Program-made: the position numbers and the translations under genes
The notes under the pieces: generated by a model
Databases searched by the model: none
Seen by the model: the letters and a program-made list of their open reading frames with translations, nothing else
What the model was told of the DNA's origin: nothing
Shown: positions 17,544 to 25,214 of the stretch, piece after piece
Numbering within the stretch: position 1 is the first letter of the stretch
Layout: each line of letters opens with the position of its first letter
Assembly: GCF_902497785.1 (NCBI RefSeq)
Contig: NZ_CABVHK010000017.1
Coordinates: forward strand, 1 to 64,000
Source: Pseudomonas fluorescens
GTDB lineage: Bacteria; Pseudomonadota; Gammaproteobacteria; Pseudomonadales; Pseudomonadaceae
DNA: 64,000 nt
Reading direction: 5' to 3'

Positions 17544-17777
17544 ATGTCGAGAGTATGTCAAGTTACCGGTAAGGGTCCGGTGACTGGGAATAACATTTCC
17601 CACGCAAACAACAAAACCCGTCGTCGTTTCCTGCCGAACCTGCAGCATCACCGCTTCTGGGTTGAAGAAGAGAAACGTTTCGTGCGTCTGCGCGTATCTG
17701 CCAAAGGCATGCGTATCATCGACAAGCGTGGCATCACTGTCGTGCTGGCCGAAATCCGCAAAGCCGGCAAGATCTAA
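17544..17777 (+). CDS. rpmB: Ribosomal protein L28
   Basis: A 77-residue basic protein of the 50S subunit. MSRVCQVTGKGPVTGNNISH and the NNKTRRRFLPNLQ core are the family signature. The Cys pairs that mark zinc-binding L28 copies are not present (a single Cys5), so this is a zinc-independent form. The gene is followed 11 bases later by rpmG; this pair is a standard operon. Confidence 0.98.
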   Translation: MSRVCQVTGKGPVTGNNISHANNKTRRRFLPNLQHHRFWVEEEKRFVRLRVSAKGMRIIDKRGITVVLAEIRKAGKI

Positions 17778-17788
17778 GGGAGCTAATC

Positions 17789-17944
17789 ATGCGTGAATTG
17801 ATTCGTTTGATTTCGAGCGCCGGTACTGGTCACTTCTACACTACCGACAAGAACAAGCGTACTACTCCGGACAAAATCGAGATCAAGAAATTTGATCCGG
17901 TTGTTCGCAAGCACGTGATCTACAAAGAAGGCAAAATCAAGTAA
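17789..17944 (+). CDS. rpmG: Ribosomal protein L33
   Basis: A 51-residue 50S subunit protein with the family features MRELIRLISSAGTGHFYTT and KFDPVVRKHVIYKEGKIK. It contains no cysteine, so it is the zinc-independent (C-minus) paralogue, consistent with the neighbouring L28. AAGGGAGC precedes the ATG, and a strong terminator follows 24 bases after the stop. Confidence 0.97.
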   Translation: MRELIRLISSAGTGHFYTTDKNKRTTPDKIEIKKFDPVVRKHVIYKEGKIK

Positions 17945-17968
17945 TTGATTTTTCCCTCTTACGAAAAA

Positions 17969-17998
17969 GGCCCGTATCGCGAGATACGGGCCTTTTTT
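17969..17998 (+). terminator. Terminator of rpmB-rpmG
   Basis: GGCCCGTATC and GATACGGGCC pair around a GCGA loop and are followed by six T. The preceding AAAAA makes it potentially bidirectional. Confidence 0.93.
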
Positions 17999-18020
17999 GT
18001 TGCCTGGGTTTGTAGAGTGC

Positions 18021-18126
18021 TTGTCAGGGCCTAATCGCGAGCAAGCTCGCTCCCACAGGGGATTTGTAAACGACTCAGATCCAATGTGGGAGCGAGCTTG
18101 CTCGCGATTAGGCTAGCCCTGACAGC
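18021..18126. repeat. REPIN with extended inverted flanks
   Basis: Two GTGGGAGCGAGC-type copies face each other in the opposite order to most others here. The complementarity continues outwards through CTAATCG/CGATTAG to a TGTCAGGG/CCCTGACA outer pair, so the whole 106 bases can fold as one structure. It lies between convergent rpmG and the cupin gene. Confidence 0.8.
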
Positions 18127-18134
18127 ACAAATCC

Positions 18135-18497
18135 TCAGGCCTTTTGTTCAAACGCCACATAGATCTTGCGGCAAGTCTCCAGCACTTCCCAAGTGCCCCG
18201 GAACCCGGCCGGAATCACAAAGCGATCACCCGCGCGCACGGTTTTGCTGTTGCCATCGTTGTCGCGCAGCACTGAAACACCCTGAACGATTTCGCAGTAT
18301 TCATGCTCGGTGAAGTTCACGTGCCACTGGCCAACCGCACCTTCCCACACGCCCGCATTCAACTGACCGCAGGGGCTGTTGTAGTGGTTGTAAACCACCT
18401 GCTCCGGGTCGCCCTTCAAGATTTTCGCCTGGTCCGGTCTGTAGCGCTCGGGCTCGGTAGTGGCCTGGCTGAAGTCGACGATGTTCTGGATGCTCAT
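18135..18497 (-). CDS. Small cupin-domain protein (EutQ/DUF861-like)
   Basis: A 120-residue single-domain cupin. The barrel motifs are partly recognisable: WHVNFTEHEYCEIVQGV in motif 1 position and AGDRFVIPAGFRGTWEV in motif 2. The latter (G-D-x-F-x-x-P-x-G-x-x-x-x-W-E-V) is typical of the DUF861 group, whose members have mostly unassigned roles. It is divergent from the kauB-type dehydrogenase and shares a 250-base control region with a PuuR/PauR-like site, so a role tied to polyamine or amine catabolism is an inference from position. Confidence 0.8.
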   Translation of the reverse strand: MSIQNIVDFSQATTEPERYRPDQAKILKGDPEQVVYNHYNSPCGQLNAGVWEGAVGQWHVNFTEHEYCEIVQGVSVLRDNDGNSKTVRAGDRFVIPAGFRGTWEVLETCRKIYVAFEQKA

Positions 18498-18564
18498 TTG
18501 TTGTAATCCCCCGTGATTGCGGCGCGAGTGGCTGAAAAGGTGCTGGAAAGCCCAAAGTCTATGT

Positions 18565-18579
18565 TTATTAAAATGAACA
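18565..18579 (+). promoter_or_regulatory. Candidate PauR/PuuR-type operator
   Basis: This 15-mer ends in AAAATGAACA and matches 11 of 15 positions of the asymmetric E. coli PuuR site as I recall it (AAAATATAATGAACA), including the whole right half. It lies between the divergent cupin gene and the kauB-type gene, and a PauR-like repressor is encoded at 30674. Confidence 0.5.
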
Positions 18580-18604
18580 CCGCAAGGCCGTTTGCCGACC
18601 TTAT

Positions 18605-18617
18605 GTCAAATATATTG
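18605..18617. promoter_or_regulatory. AT-rich dyad upstream of kauB
   Basis: TCAA-ATATA-TTGA forms a small dyad near the expected promoter of the dehydrogenase gene. It may be part of a -10 region or a second operator; the evidence is only symmetry and position. Confidence 0.3.
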
Positions 18618-18747
18618 ATACAACCCCAGCCACTGGTTTAGGGTGGCGGTTGCCTTGGGCCGAAAGTGCAGGCTGGCCGGGCAGAATTCCTGGGGGCGTC
18701 CGCGAAGACCGCGGGGCGCTCGTATTCAACAAGAGGAGGACACTCGA

Positions 18748-20241
18748 ATGACCACCCTGACTCGTGCCGATTGGGAGCAACGGGCTCGCGATCTGAAGAT
18801 CGAAGGCCGCGCCTACATCAATGGCGAATACACCGATGCCGTCTCCAGCGAGACCTTCGAGTGCATTAGCCCGGTCGATGGCCGTCTGCTCGGCAAGATT
18901 GCCAGCTGTGACGCCGCCGACGCCCAGCGCGCTGTTGAAAACGCTCGCGCCACATTCAATTCCGGCGTCTGGTCGCGGCTGGCGCCAACCAAGCGCAAAG
19001 CCACCATGATTCGTTTCGTCGGCCTGCTGAAACAGCATGCCGAAGAACTGGCCCTGCTTGAAACCCTGGACATGGGCAAGCCGATCAGCGATTCCCTGTA
19101 CATCGACGTCCCCGGCGCGGCGCAAGCCTTGAGCTGGAGCGGTGAAGCCATCGACAAGATCTACGATGAAGTGGCCGCCACCCCGCACGATCAACTGGGT
19201 CTGGTCACTCGCGAGCCGGTCGGCGTGGTCGGCGCCATCGTGCCGTGGAACTTCCCGCTGATGATGGCCTGCTGGAAACTCGGTCCGGCGTTGTCTACCG
19301 GCAACTCGGTGATCCTCAAGCCGTCGGAAAAGTCGCCTCTGACCGCCATCCGCATCGCTGCGCTGGCCGTTGAAGCCGGGATACCGAAAGGCGTGCTGAA
19401 CGTGTTGCCAGGCTACGGTCACACCGTCGGCAAGGCGCTGGCCCTGCACAACGATGTCGACACGCTGGTGTTTACCGGTTCGACCAAGATCGCCAAGCAA
19501 CTGCTGATCTACTCCGGCGAATCGAACATGAAGCGCGTCTGGCTTGAGGCCGGCGGCAAGAGCCCGAACATCGTGTTCGCCGACGCCCCGGACCTGCAAG
19601 CTGCCGCCGAAGCTGCCGCTGGCGCCATTGCCTTCAACCAGGGCGAAGTCTGCACCGCCGGTTCGCGCCTGCTGGTCGAGCGTTCGATCAAGGACACCTT
19701 CCTGCCGCTGGTGATCGAAGCACTGAAAACCTGGAAGCCAGGCAATCCGCTGGACCCGGCCACCAATGTCGGCGCGCTGGTCGATACCCAACAGATGAAC
19801 ACCGTGCTGTCGTACATCGAATCCGGCCATGCTGACGGCGCCAAACTGGTGGCGGGTGGCAAGCGCACGCTTCAGGAAACCGGGGGCACTTATGTTGAGC
19901 CGACGATTTTCGACGGCGTGAGCAACGCGATGAAAATCGCTCAGGAAGAGATCTTTGGCCCGGTGTTGTCGGTCATCGCTTTTGATACCGCCGAAGAAGC
20001 CATTGCGATTGCCAACGACACGCCATACGGCCTCGCGGCTGCGGTGTGGACCAAGGACATCTCCAAGGCCCACCTGACCGCCAAGGCGCTGCGCGCCGGC
20101 AGCGTGTGGGTCAACCAGTACGATGGTGGCGACATGACCGCACCGTTCGGTGGCTTCAAGCAGTCGGGCAACGGTCGCGACAAGTCATTGCATGCGTTCG
20201 ACAAATACACCGAACTGAAGGCGACCTGGATCAAGTTGTAA
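18748..20241 (+). CDS. kauB: Aldehyde dehydrogenase, KauB/PauC type
   Basis: A 497-residue NAD(P)-dependent aldehyde dehydrogenase. The catalytic Cys302 lies in NQGEVCTAGS and the general-base Glu267 in LEAGGKSP; the nucleotide motif VPWNFP and the C-terminal APFGGFKQSG are present. Overall likeness and position suggest the Pseudomonas enzyme that oxidises 4-guanidinobutyraldehyde and gamma-glutamyl-aminobutyraldehyde in arginine/polyamine breakdown. The start is ATGACCACCCTG after AGAGGAGG; longer frames upstream have no such site. Candidate PauR-type control is noted at 18565. Confidence 0.9.
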   Translation: MTTLTRADWEQRARDLKIEGRAYINGEYTDAVSSETFECISPVDGRLLGKIASCDAADAQRAVENARATFNSGVWSRLAPTKRKATMIRFVGLLKQHAEELALLETLDMGKPISDSLYIDVPGAAQALSWSGEAIDKIYDEVAATPHDQLGLVTREPVGVVGAIVPWNFPLMMACWKLGPALSTGNSVILKPSEKSPLTAIRIAALAVEAGIPKGVLNVLPGYGHTVGKALALHNDVDTLVFTGSTKIAKQLLIYSGESNMKRVWLEAGGKSPNIVFADAPDLQAAAEAAAGAIAFNQGEVCTAGSRLLVERSIKDTFLPLVIEALKTWKPGNPLDPATNVGALVDTQQMNTVLSYIESGHADGAKLVAGGKRTLQETGGTYVEPTIFDGVSNAMKIAQEEIFGPVLSVIAFDTAEEAIAIANDTPYGLAAAVWTKDISKAHLTAKALRAGSVWVNQYDGGDMTAPFGGFKQSGNGRDKSLHAFDKYTELKATWIKL

Positions 20242-20269
20242 GTCGGTTCTCTTTCCGACTTAGATCCCT

Positions 20270-20360
20270 TGTGGGAGCGGGCTTGCCCGCGAAGGCGCCG
20301 TGACAGCCAATGATGATGTTGGATGTGATGGCCTCTTCGCGGGCAAGCCCGCTCCCACAG
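20270..20360. repeat. REPIN, GTGGGAGCGGGC variant
   Basis: An inverted pair with the sequence variant GCGGGCTTGCCCGC in the palindrome core, between the dehydrogenase stop and the MFS gene 47 bases downstream. Confidence 0.85.
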
Positions 20361-20406
20361 TGTTTTGTGTTGTCTGTGAAAAATAATATCCACAGGAGCG
20401 TGGAAC

Positions 20407-21549
20407 ATGCGTTGGGCGACTTATTTCGCCGTGTTGGCGTCTGTCCTGAGTGTCGGCCTGGCTCTGGGCGTCAGCATGCCGCTGGTGTCGTTTCGCCTGG
20501 AAGGCTGGGGTTATGGCTCGTTTGCGATTGGCGTCATGGCCGCCATGCCAGCGATCGGGGTGCTGCTGGGGGCGAAGATCTCCAGTCATTTGGCGGCGCG
20601 GCTCGGCACCGCCAATCTGATGCGCCTGTGTCTGTGGGCCGGCGCGGTGTCCATCGGCTTGCTGGCGCTGCTGCCAAGTTATCCGGTGTGGCTGGTGTTG
20701 CGGCTGATGATCGGAGTGATCCTGACCCTGGTCTTCATCCTCGGCGAGAGCTGGATCAACCAGTTGGTGGTCGAGCAATGGCGCGGGCGATTGGTGGCGC
20801 TGTATGGCAGCAGCTATGCGCTTAGCCAACTGGCCGGTCCGGTGCTGCTGGGCGTGTTGGGCACCGAGCACGATTATGGATTTTGGCTCGGTGTGGGTTT
20901 GCTGATGGCGGCGCCGTTCCTGCTGCTGGGCCGCAGCGGTGCACCCACCAGCGAAGCCTGCAGCGTGACCTTCCGCGACCTTTGGGACTTCTGCCGAAGC
21001 CTGCCGGCAATTGCCTGGGGCGTGGCGCTGTTCGCGGCGTTTGAAGCGATGATCCTGACGTTGCTGCCGGTCTATTGCCTGCGTCAGGGCTTCACCACAG
21101 AAATCGCCTTGGCGATGGTCAGCACGGTGGTAGTCGGTGATGCCTTGTTGCAATTACCCATTGGCGCGCTGGCGGATCGTTTGTCCCGACGCACGCTGTT
21201 CACCGGCTGCGCAGTCGTGTTGATGGTGTCGAGCCTGGCGATCCCGTTGCTGATCGACACCTTGCTGATCTGGCCATTATGGGTACTGTTCGGTGCCAGT
21301 GCCGGGGGCTTGTTCACGTTGTCGCTGATCCTGATCGGTGAGCGTTACCGCGACGATGCACTGGTGCGGGCCAACGCGCATATTGCGCAGCTGTGGGGCA
21401 TCGGTTGTCTGATCGGACCTTTGGCCGCCGGGGCTGGCAGTCAGTGGATCAGTGGGCATGCGCTGCCATTGCTGATGGCGGCTGGGGCGTTCGGGTTAGT
21501 GATTCTGCTAATGCGTCAGGGTGCATTCGGCACGGTGCAGCCTGCGTAG
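20407..21549 (+). CDS. MFS transporter
   Basis: A 380-residue permease with about 12 hydrophobic segments and a basic loop after helix 2 (SSHLAARLGTANLMR). The central loop (residues 180-200) is short. The fold resembles YcaD-type sugar/drug exporters. Substrate cannot be read from the sequence; its place after the kauB-type gene is the only hint towards amine-related transport. Start ATGCGTTGGGC follows CAGGAGCG. Confidence 0.85.
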   Translation: MRWATYFAVLASVLSVGLALGVSMPLVSFRLEGWGYGSFAIGVMAAMPAIGVLLGAKISSHLAARLGTANLMRLCLWAGAVSIGLLALLPSYPVWLVLRLMIGVILTLVFILGESWINQLVVEQWRGRLVALYGSSYALSQLAGPVLLGVLGTEHDYGFWLGVGLLMAAPFLLLGRSGAPTSEACSVTFRDLWDFCRSLPAIAWGVALFAAFEAMILTLLPVYCLRQGFTTEIALAMVSTVVVGDALLQLPIGALADRLSRRTLFTGCAVVLMVSSLAIPLLIDTLLIWPLWVLFGASAGGLFTLSLILIGERYRDDALVRANAHIAQLWGIGCLIGPLAAGAGSQWISGHALPLLMAAGAFGLVILLMRQGAFGTVQPA

Positions 21550-21556
21550 ATCAAAC

Positions 21557-21622
21557 GATCGCAGCCTTCGGCAGCTCCTGCATGAGGACTTTCCCTGTAG
21601 GAGCTGCCGAAGGCTGCGATCT
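21557..21622. repeat. REPIN, GTAGGAGCTGCCGAAGG type
   Basis: A compact inverted REP pair between the convergent MFS and phospholipase D-like genes, with a centre of only about 20 bases. Confidence 0.85.
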
Positions 21623-21634
21623 TGACGATTTAAG

Positions 21635-23200
21635 CTACAACATCCGCTCCAGACCCACTGCGGTACTGAACCAGGAATTGAACCGCCGCCAAAAACTGCC
21701 CGGCTCTTTGGTCAGGGTGTGCATTTTGCCGTCGTCCTCAGTGACCCAAACGACCTGGTCATTCTCCAGTTTCACTTGAAAACTCACTTGCGGTGCCATC
21801 CCTTCCAGCGCCGCTTTCTGCACATAAGCGGCGAGTTCCGGGCTGTCCACCAGCACCCCGACTTCGGTGTTCCACAGCACCGAGCGCGGGTCGAAGTTGA
21901 ATGAGCCGATGAAGGATTTCTGCTGGTCGAAGATCATCGCTTTGCTGTGCAGGCTGGAATCGGAACCCTTGGAAGACTTGCCGTAAAAAATCGGCCCGCT
22001 GCCACCGCCATCACCCGGCTGGCGACGCAATTCGTACAACTTCACACCGTGCTCCAGCAATGCTTTGCGGTAGGGCGCGTAACCGCCATGCACGGCGGGC
22101 ACGTCAGTGGCTTCCAGTGCATTGGTCAACAAACTCACCGACACCCCGGCATCTGCCCGACCGGTCAGGTAGTCCAGTCCCGGCTTGCCGGGAACGAAGT
22201 AGGCCGAGAGCATGACCAGCTCTTTGCTGACGCCCTCGAGCTCGGGGGCCAATTGCGTGGTCAGCAGCAAGTGCGGGTCGGGCTCACCCTTGGACAGGAC
22301 CTTGCTCGGGGCATCCCACAACGCCTGGCTCCAGGCCCAGATCAGCTCCCGGCGCCAGATGTCCATGCGTGGGTTGGTGGTGAAGGTCATCAGTTGTTGG
22401 TACAGCGCGTGATTCTGTTTGCGTGTTTCTTCCAGAGACTCTTCCAGGCGGGTCCGGAAATTCTGCAAATCCTGTTGAGTCGGTTTGCTCGACAGGAATT
22501 CGTCGATCGGTTTGCTCAGCGCGCTGTTCCAGTACTGATCGAAGCTGTGCCCGAGTTGTTCGGCGACCGGGCCGACGCCAAGCATGTCGATGTCGGTGAA
22601 ATTCAGATTAGGCTCGGCATCGAAATATTCGTCACCCAGATTGCGGCCACCGACGATCGCCGCGCTGTTATCCGCCAGCCACAATTTGTTGTGCATGCGC
22701 CGATGTTGCAGCGACAAATCGAACAGCCGGCCCATGGCTCGGGTGACGCCGGTGGCACGGCCCAGGTGCAGCGGGTTGAACAGGCGGATCTGAATGTGCG
22801 GATGCGCCGCCAGGGTGCCGATGCTCCAGTCGAGGCCATCGCTGGTGGTGTCATCGAGCAAAATCCTGACCCGCACGCCGCGATCCGCCGCCTTGAGCAA
22901 TTCCTCGACCAGCATCCGCGTGCTGATGCCGTCGTGGACGATGTAGTACTGCAGATCGAGGCTGCTTTGCGCGTTGCGAATCAGCTCGGCGCGAGCGGTG
23001 AAGGCCTCGCTGCTGTTGGAGAGCAGGCGAAATCCGGATTTGCCCTCATGAGGCGCTGCCTGGGCCTGAATCGAGCGCCCGAATGCCGAGTCGCTGGCGG
23101 GCAATGCCTGACTCGGTTCGCGTTGAACATCGAAACTGGCGCAACCGCTCAGAAACGCGGCGAGAAGGAGAAGAGCGAGCAGGGGCTGTCTGATTCTCAC
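21635..23200 (-). CDS. Phospholipase D-family lipoprotein
   Basis: A 521-residue protein with two PLD/HKD motifs, both intact: HNKLWLAD near residue 175 and HSKAMIFD near 430. A type II signal peptide with LSGC places the lipidated Cys at residue 20. The layout (lipoprotein plus two HKD motifs) resembles ClsC/YmdC-like cardiolipin synthase relatives, which join phospholipids or act as phosphodiesterases at the envelope. It is divergent from nothing obvious and lies 57 bases after a MocR-type gene on the same strand. Confidence 0.88.
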   Translation of the reverse strand: MRIRQPLLALLLLAAFLSGCASFDVQREPSQALPASDSAFGRSIQAQAAPHEGKSGFRLLSNSSEAFTARAELIRNAQSSLDLQYYIVHDGISTRMLVEELLKAADRGVRVRILLDDTTSDGLDWSIGTLAAHPHIQIRLFNPLHLGRATGVTRAMGRLFDLSLQHRRMHNKLWLADNSAAIVGGRNLGDEYFDAEPNLNFTDIDMLGVGPVAEQLGHSFDQYWNSALSKPIDEFLSSKPTQQDLQNFRTRLEESLEETRKQNHALYQQLMTFTTNPRMDIWRRELIWAWSQALWDAPSKVLSKGEPDPHLLLTTQLAPELEGVSKELVMLSAYFVPGKPGLDYLTGRADAGVSVSLLTNALEATDVPAVHGGYAPYRKALLEHGVKLYELRRQPGDGGGSGPIFYGKSSKGSDSSLHSKAMIFDQQKSFIGSFNFDPRSVLWNTEVGVLVDSPELAAYVQKAALEGMAPQVSFQVKLENDQVVWVTEDDGKMHTLTKEPGSFWRRFNSWFSTAVGLERML

Positions 23201-23257
23201 GTAGGATCGATCCGATTGGCGGAGGGTGGCATATGGACGCTGGATTACGCAGAAAGG

Positions 23258-24685
23258 TCAGTCGCTGCCAGTTTCCGCGAGCAGTTTTATTGCCGCAACG
23301 CCGACCTTGCGCACCGCGTCTTCTATCTGCGGTGTTGGTTTGGCAGCGTAGTTCATCCGCAAACAATTGCGGTACTTGCCCGACGCGGAAAAAATGCTGC
23401 CAACGGCGATCTGTACACCCTGATCGTGCAGGGCACGATTGAGTTTCAGCGTGTCGAAGCCATCCGGCAGTTCGACCCACAGCATGAAGCTGCCTTGCGG
23501 ACGACTGGCCCTTGTGCCGGGCGGGAAATAGCGCGTCACCCAATCAATCATCATGTCGCGATTACGCTGGTATTGCGTACGCATCCGCCGCAAATGCGGT
23601 TCGAAGTGACCGGCCTTGAGGAATTCGGCGATGGCAATCTGCGGTTGTGGCGCCGTGGAGCCGGTGCTGATGTATTTCATGTGCAGCACGCGTTCAAGAT
23701 AGCGGCCCGGCGCAACCCAGCCGATGCGCAGACCGGGCGCGAGGGTCTTGGAAAAAGAACTGCAGAGCAGCACGCGACCGTCTTCGTCGAAGGATTTGAT
23801 CGTGCGCGGTCGCGGGTAGTTGTAGGCCAGTTCGCCATACACATCGTCTTCGATGATCGCCACGTCAAAACGCTGAGCGAGCGTCAACAACGCGCGTTTA
23901 CGCGACTCCGGCATGATGTAGCCCAGTGGGTTGTTGCAGTTGGGGGTCAACTGTATGGCCTTGATCGGCCATTGCTCCAGGGCCAGTTCCAGCGCATCAA
24001 GGCTGATCCCGGTCAGCGGATCGGTGGGAATTTCCAGGGCCTTCATGTTCAGGCCCTTGAGCGTTTGCATCGCGCCGTGAAAACTCGGCGAGTCCACGGC
24101 GACGATATCGCCCGGCTCGCAGATGGCGCGGATGCTGGTGGACAACGCTTCGTGGCAACCGGTGGTGATCACCAGATCGTTGGCCGTCAGCTGGCAGCCC
24201 GAATCGAGCATCAGGCGCGCGATCTGTTCGCGCAGTTCCAGGGTGCCGTGGATGTTGTCGTAATACAGCCCCGGCATGTCCTGTCGGCGGCTGATGCGCG
24301 CGAGGTTGCGCAGCAACGGTTTCATGGTCGGCGTGGTGATGTCCGGCATGCCGCGCCCCAGTTGCACCACATCCTTGCGCGGAACCGCGCGGATCAGTTC
24401 CAGCACTTGATCCCACTGCGAAATGTCCACCGGGCGCTGCGCCGGGCGACCAATCGCCGGCAGCTCCGGCAGGTCGCGACCGACTGGTACGAAATAGCCG
24501 GACTTGGGTTTCGGCATCGCCAGGCCGCTGTCTTCCAGCACCCGATAAGCCTGCTGCACGGTACTCAGACTGACCCCATGCTCGACGCTCAACGCCCGCA
24601 CCGACGGCAGCCGGTCGCCGGGGCGATAGAAGCCCTGTTCGATACGTGTGCCGAGCAATTCGGCGAGGTTGACGTAGAGGGTCAT
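23258..24685 (-). CDS. MocR-type (GntR/aminotransferase) regulator
   Basis: A 475-residue fusion of an N-terminal GntR winged helix (residues 1-75, with GDRLPSVRALSVEHGVSLSTV) to a fold-type I aminotransferase domain. The PLP lysine lies in SSFSKTLAPGLRIGW (about residue 312), and NCNNPLGYIMP fills the cofactor loop. Such proteins are PLP-sensing regulators and usually control a divergent neighbour. The start MTLYVNLAELLG follows GAGGAGA-like sequence. The divergent partner is the small DUF1127 gene at 24864, and the intervening region has a perfect palindromic pair of ATCTGTAT elements. Confidence 0.92.
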   Translation of the reverse strand: MTLYVNLAELLGTRIEQGFYRPGDRLPSVRALSVEHGVSLSTVQQAYRVLEDSGLAMPKPKSGYFVPVGRDLPELPAIGRPAQRPVDISQWDQVLELIRAVPRKDVVQLGRGMPDITTPTMKPLLRNLARISRRQDMPGLYYDNIHGTLELREQIARLMLDSGCQLTANDLVITTGCHEALSTSIRAICEPGDIVAVDSPSFHGAMQTLKGLNMKALEIPTDPLTGISLDALELALEQWPIKAIQLTPNCNNPLGYIMPESRKRALLTLAQRFDVAIIEDDVYGELAYNYPRPRTIKSFDEDGRVLLCSSFSKTLAPGLRIGWVAPGRYLERVLHMKYISTGSTAPQPQIAIAEFLKAGHFEPHLRRMRTQYQRNRDMMIDWVTRYFPPGTRASRPQGSFMLWVELPDGFDTLKLNRALHDQGVQIAVGSIFSASGKYRNCLRMNYAAKPTPQIEDAVRKVGVAAIKLLAETGSD

Positions 24686-24716
24686 GGCGCAGTCTCGTTG
24701 AGGAGAGTGAATGCAC

Positions 24717-24800
24717 CCATACAGATCAGCTAAAAAATCGGGATTCAGAGGCTGAAACAGCAAATCTGTATGGATTTAATACTGTGAAGTTGAATCTGTA
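24717..24800. promoter_or_regulatory. Candidate MocR operator repeats
   Basis: CCATACAGAT (24717-24726) and ATCTGTATGG (24764-24773) form a perfect 10-base inverted repeat, and AATCTGTA recurs at 24793-24800, exactly 30 bases after the second copy. The spacing fits about three helical turns, and a TTTAAT -10-like element lies between the last two copies. Confidence 0.65.
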
Positions 24801-24863
24801 ACGTTTTGCTTCGCCCACGCATCATGAAAGCTCTGGCTACCCAAGTAAACAGGAGCAATCAAA

Positions 24864-25109
24864 ATGAACGGCTTGAGCGATGTGCGGCTGACGTTACACA
24901 GTCAGGAACTGGCGGCAGGGCAGAACAACGGCATGCGCGATGCGGTCATGCGCAACGCGCCGACCGGCCTGAGTCGCTGGGAATTGTTCTGGCAGCGTCT
25001 GCACACGCGCAAGGCGTTGCTGGAGTTGACGCCTGAGCAACTGAGGGATGTCGGGTTGAGTCGGGAGCAGGCGCGGGAGGAAGGGCTCAAGCCTTTCTGG
25101 CGGATTTGA
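24864..25109 (+). CDS. DUF1127-domain small protein
   Basis: An 81-residue protein whose C-terminal half carries the DUF1127 pattern: basic helix LFWQRLHTRKALLEL followed by TPEQLRDVGLSREQAREEGLKPFW. DUF1127 proteins are small arginine-rich proteins; some are linked to RNA turnover or phosphate and carbon stress, but most have no known role. AGGAGCAATCAAA precedes the ATG. It is the only gene divergent from the MocR-type regulator, hence a likely target. Confidence 0.85.
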   Translation: MNGLSDVRLTLHSQELAAGQNNGMRDAVMRNAPTGLSRWELFWQRLHTRKALLELTPEQLRDVGLSREQAREEGLKPFWRI

Positions 25110-25126
25110 AGTCCAGGCGCGATCCC

Positions 25127-25212
25127 CGTAGGAGCTGCCGAAGGCTGCGATCTTTTGATGTTGCTTTTGAAAAACAAGATCAAGAGATCGCAGCCTTCGG
25201 CAGCTCCTACGG
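25127..25212. repeat. REPIN, GTAGGAGCTGCCGAAGG type
   Basis: An inverted REP pair between the convergent DUF1127 and oxidoreductase genes; the right arm ends three bases from the oxidoreductase stop codon. Confidence 0.85.
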
Positions 25213-25214
25213 TT

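Noticed and set aside
21947..24733. A 928-codon open frame on the + strand
   Set aside because: It runs antisense to the phospholipase-D and MocR-type genes, which carry intact motifs; long antisense open frames are common in high-GC Pseudomonas DNA.
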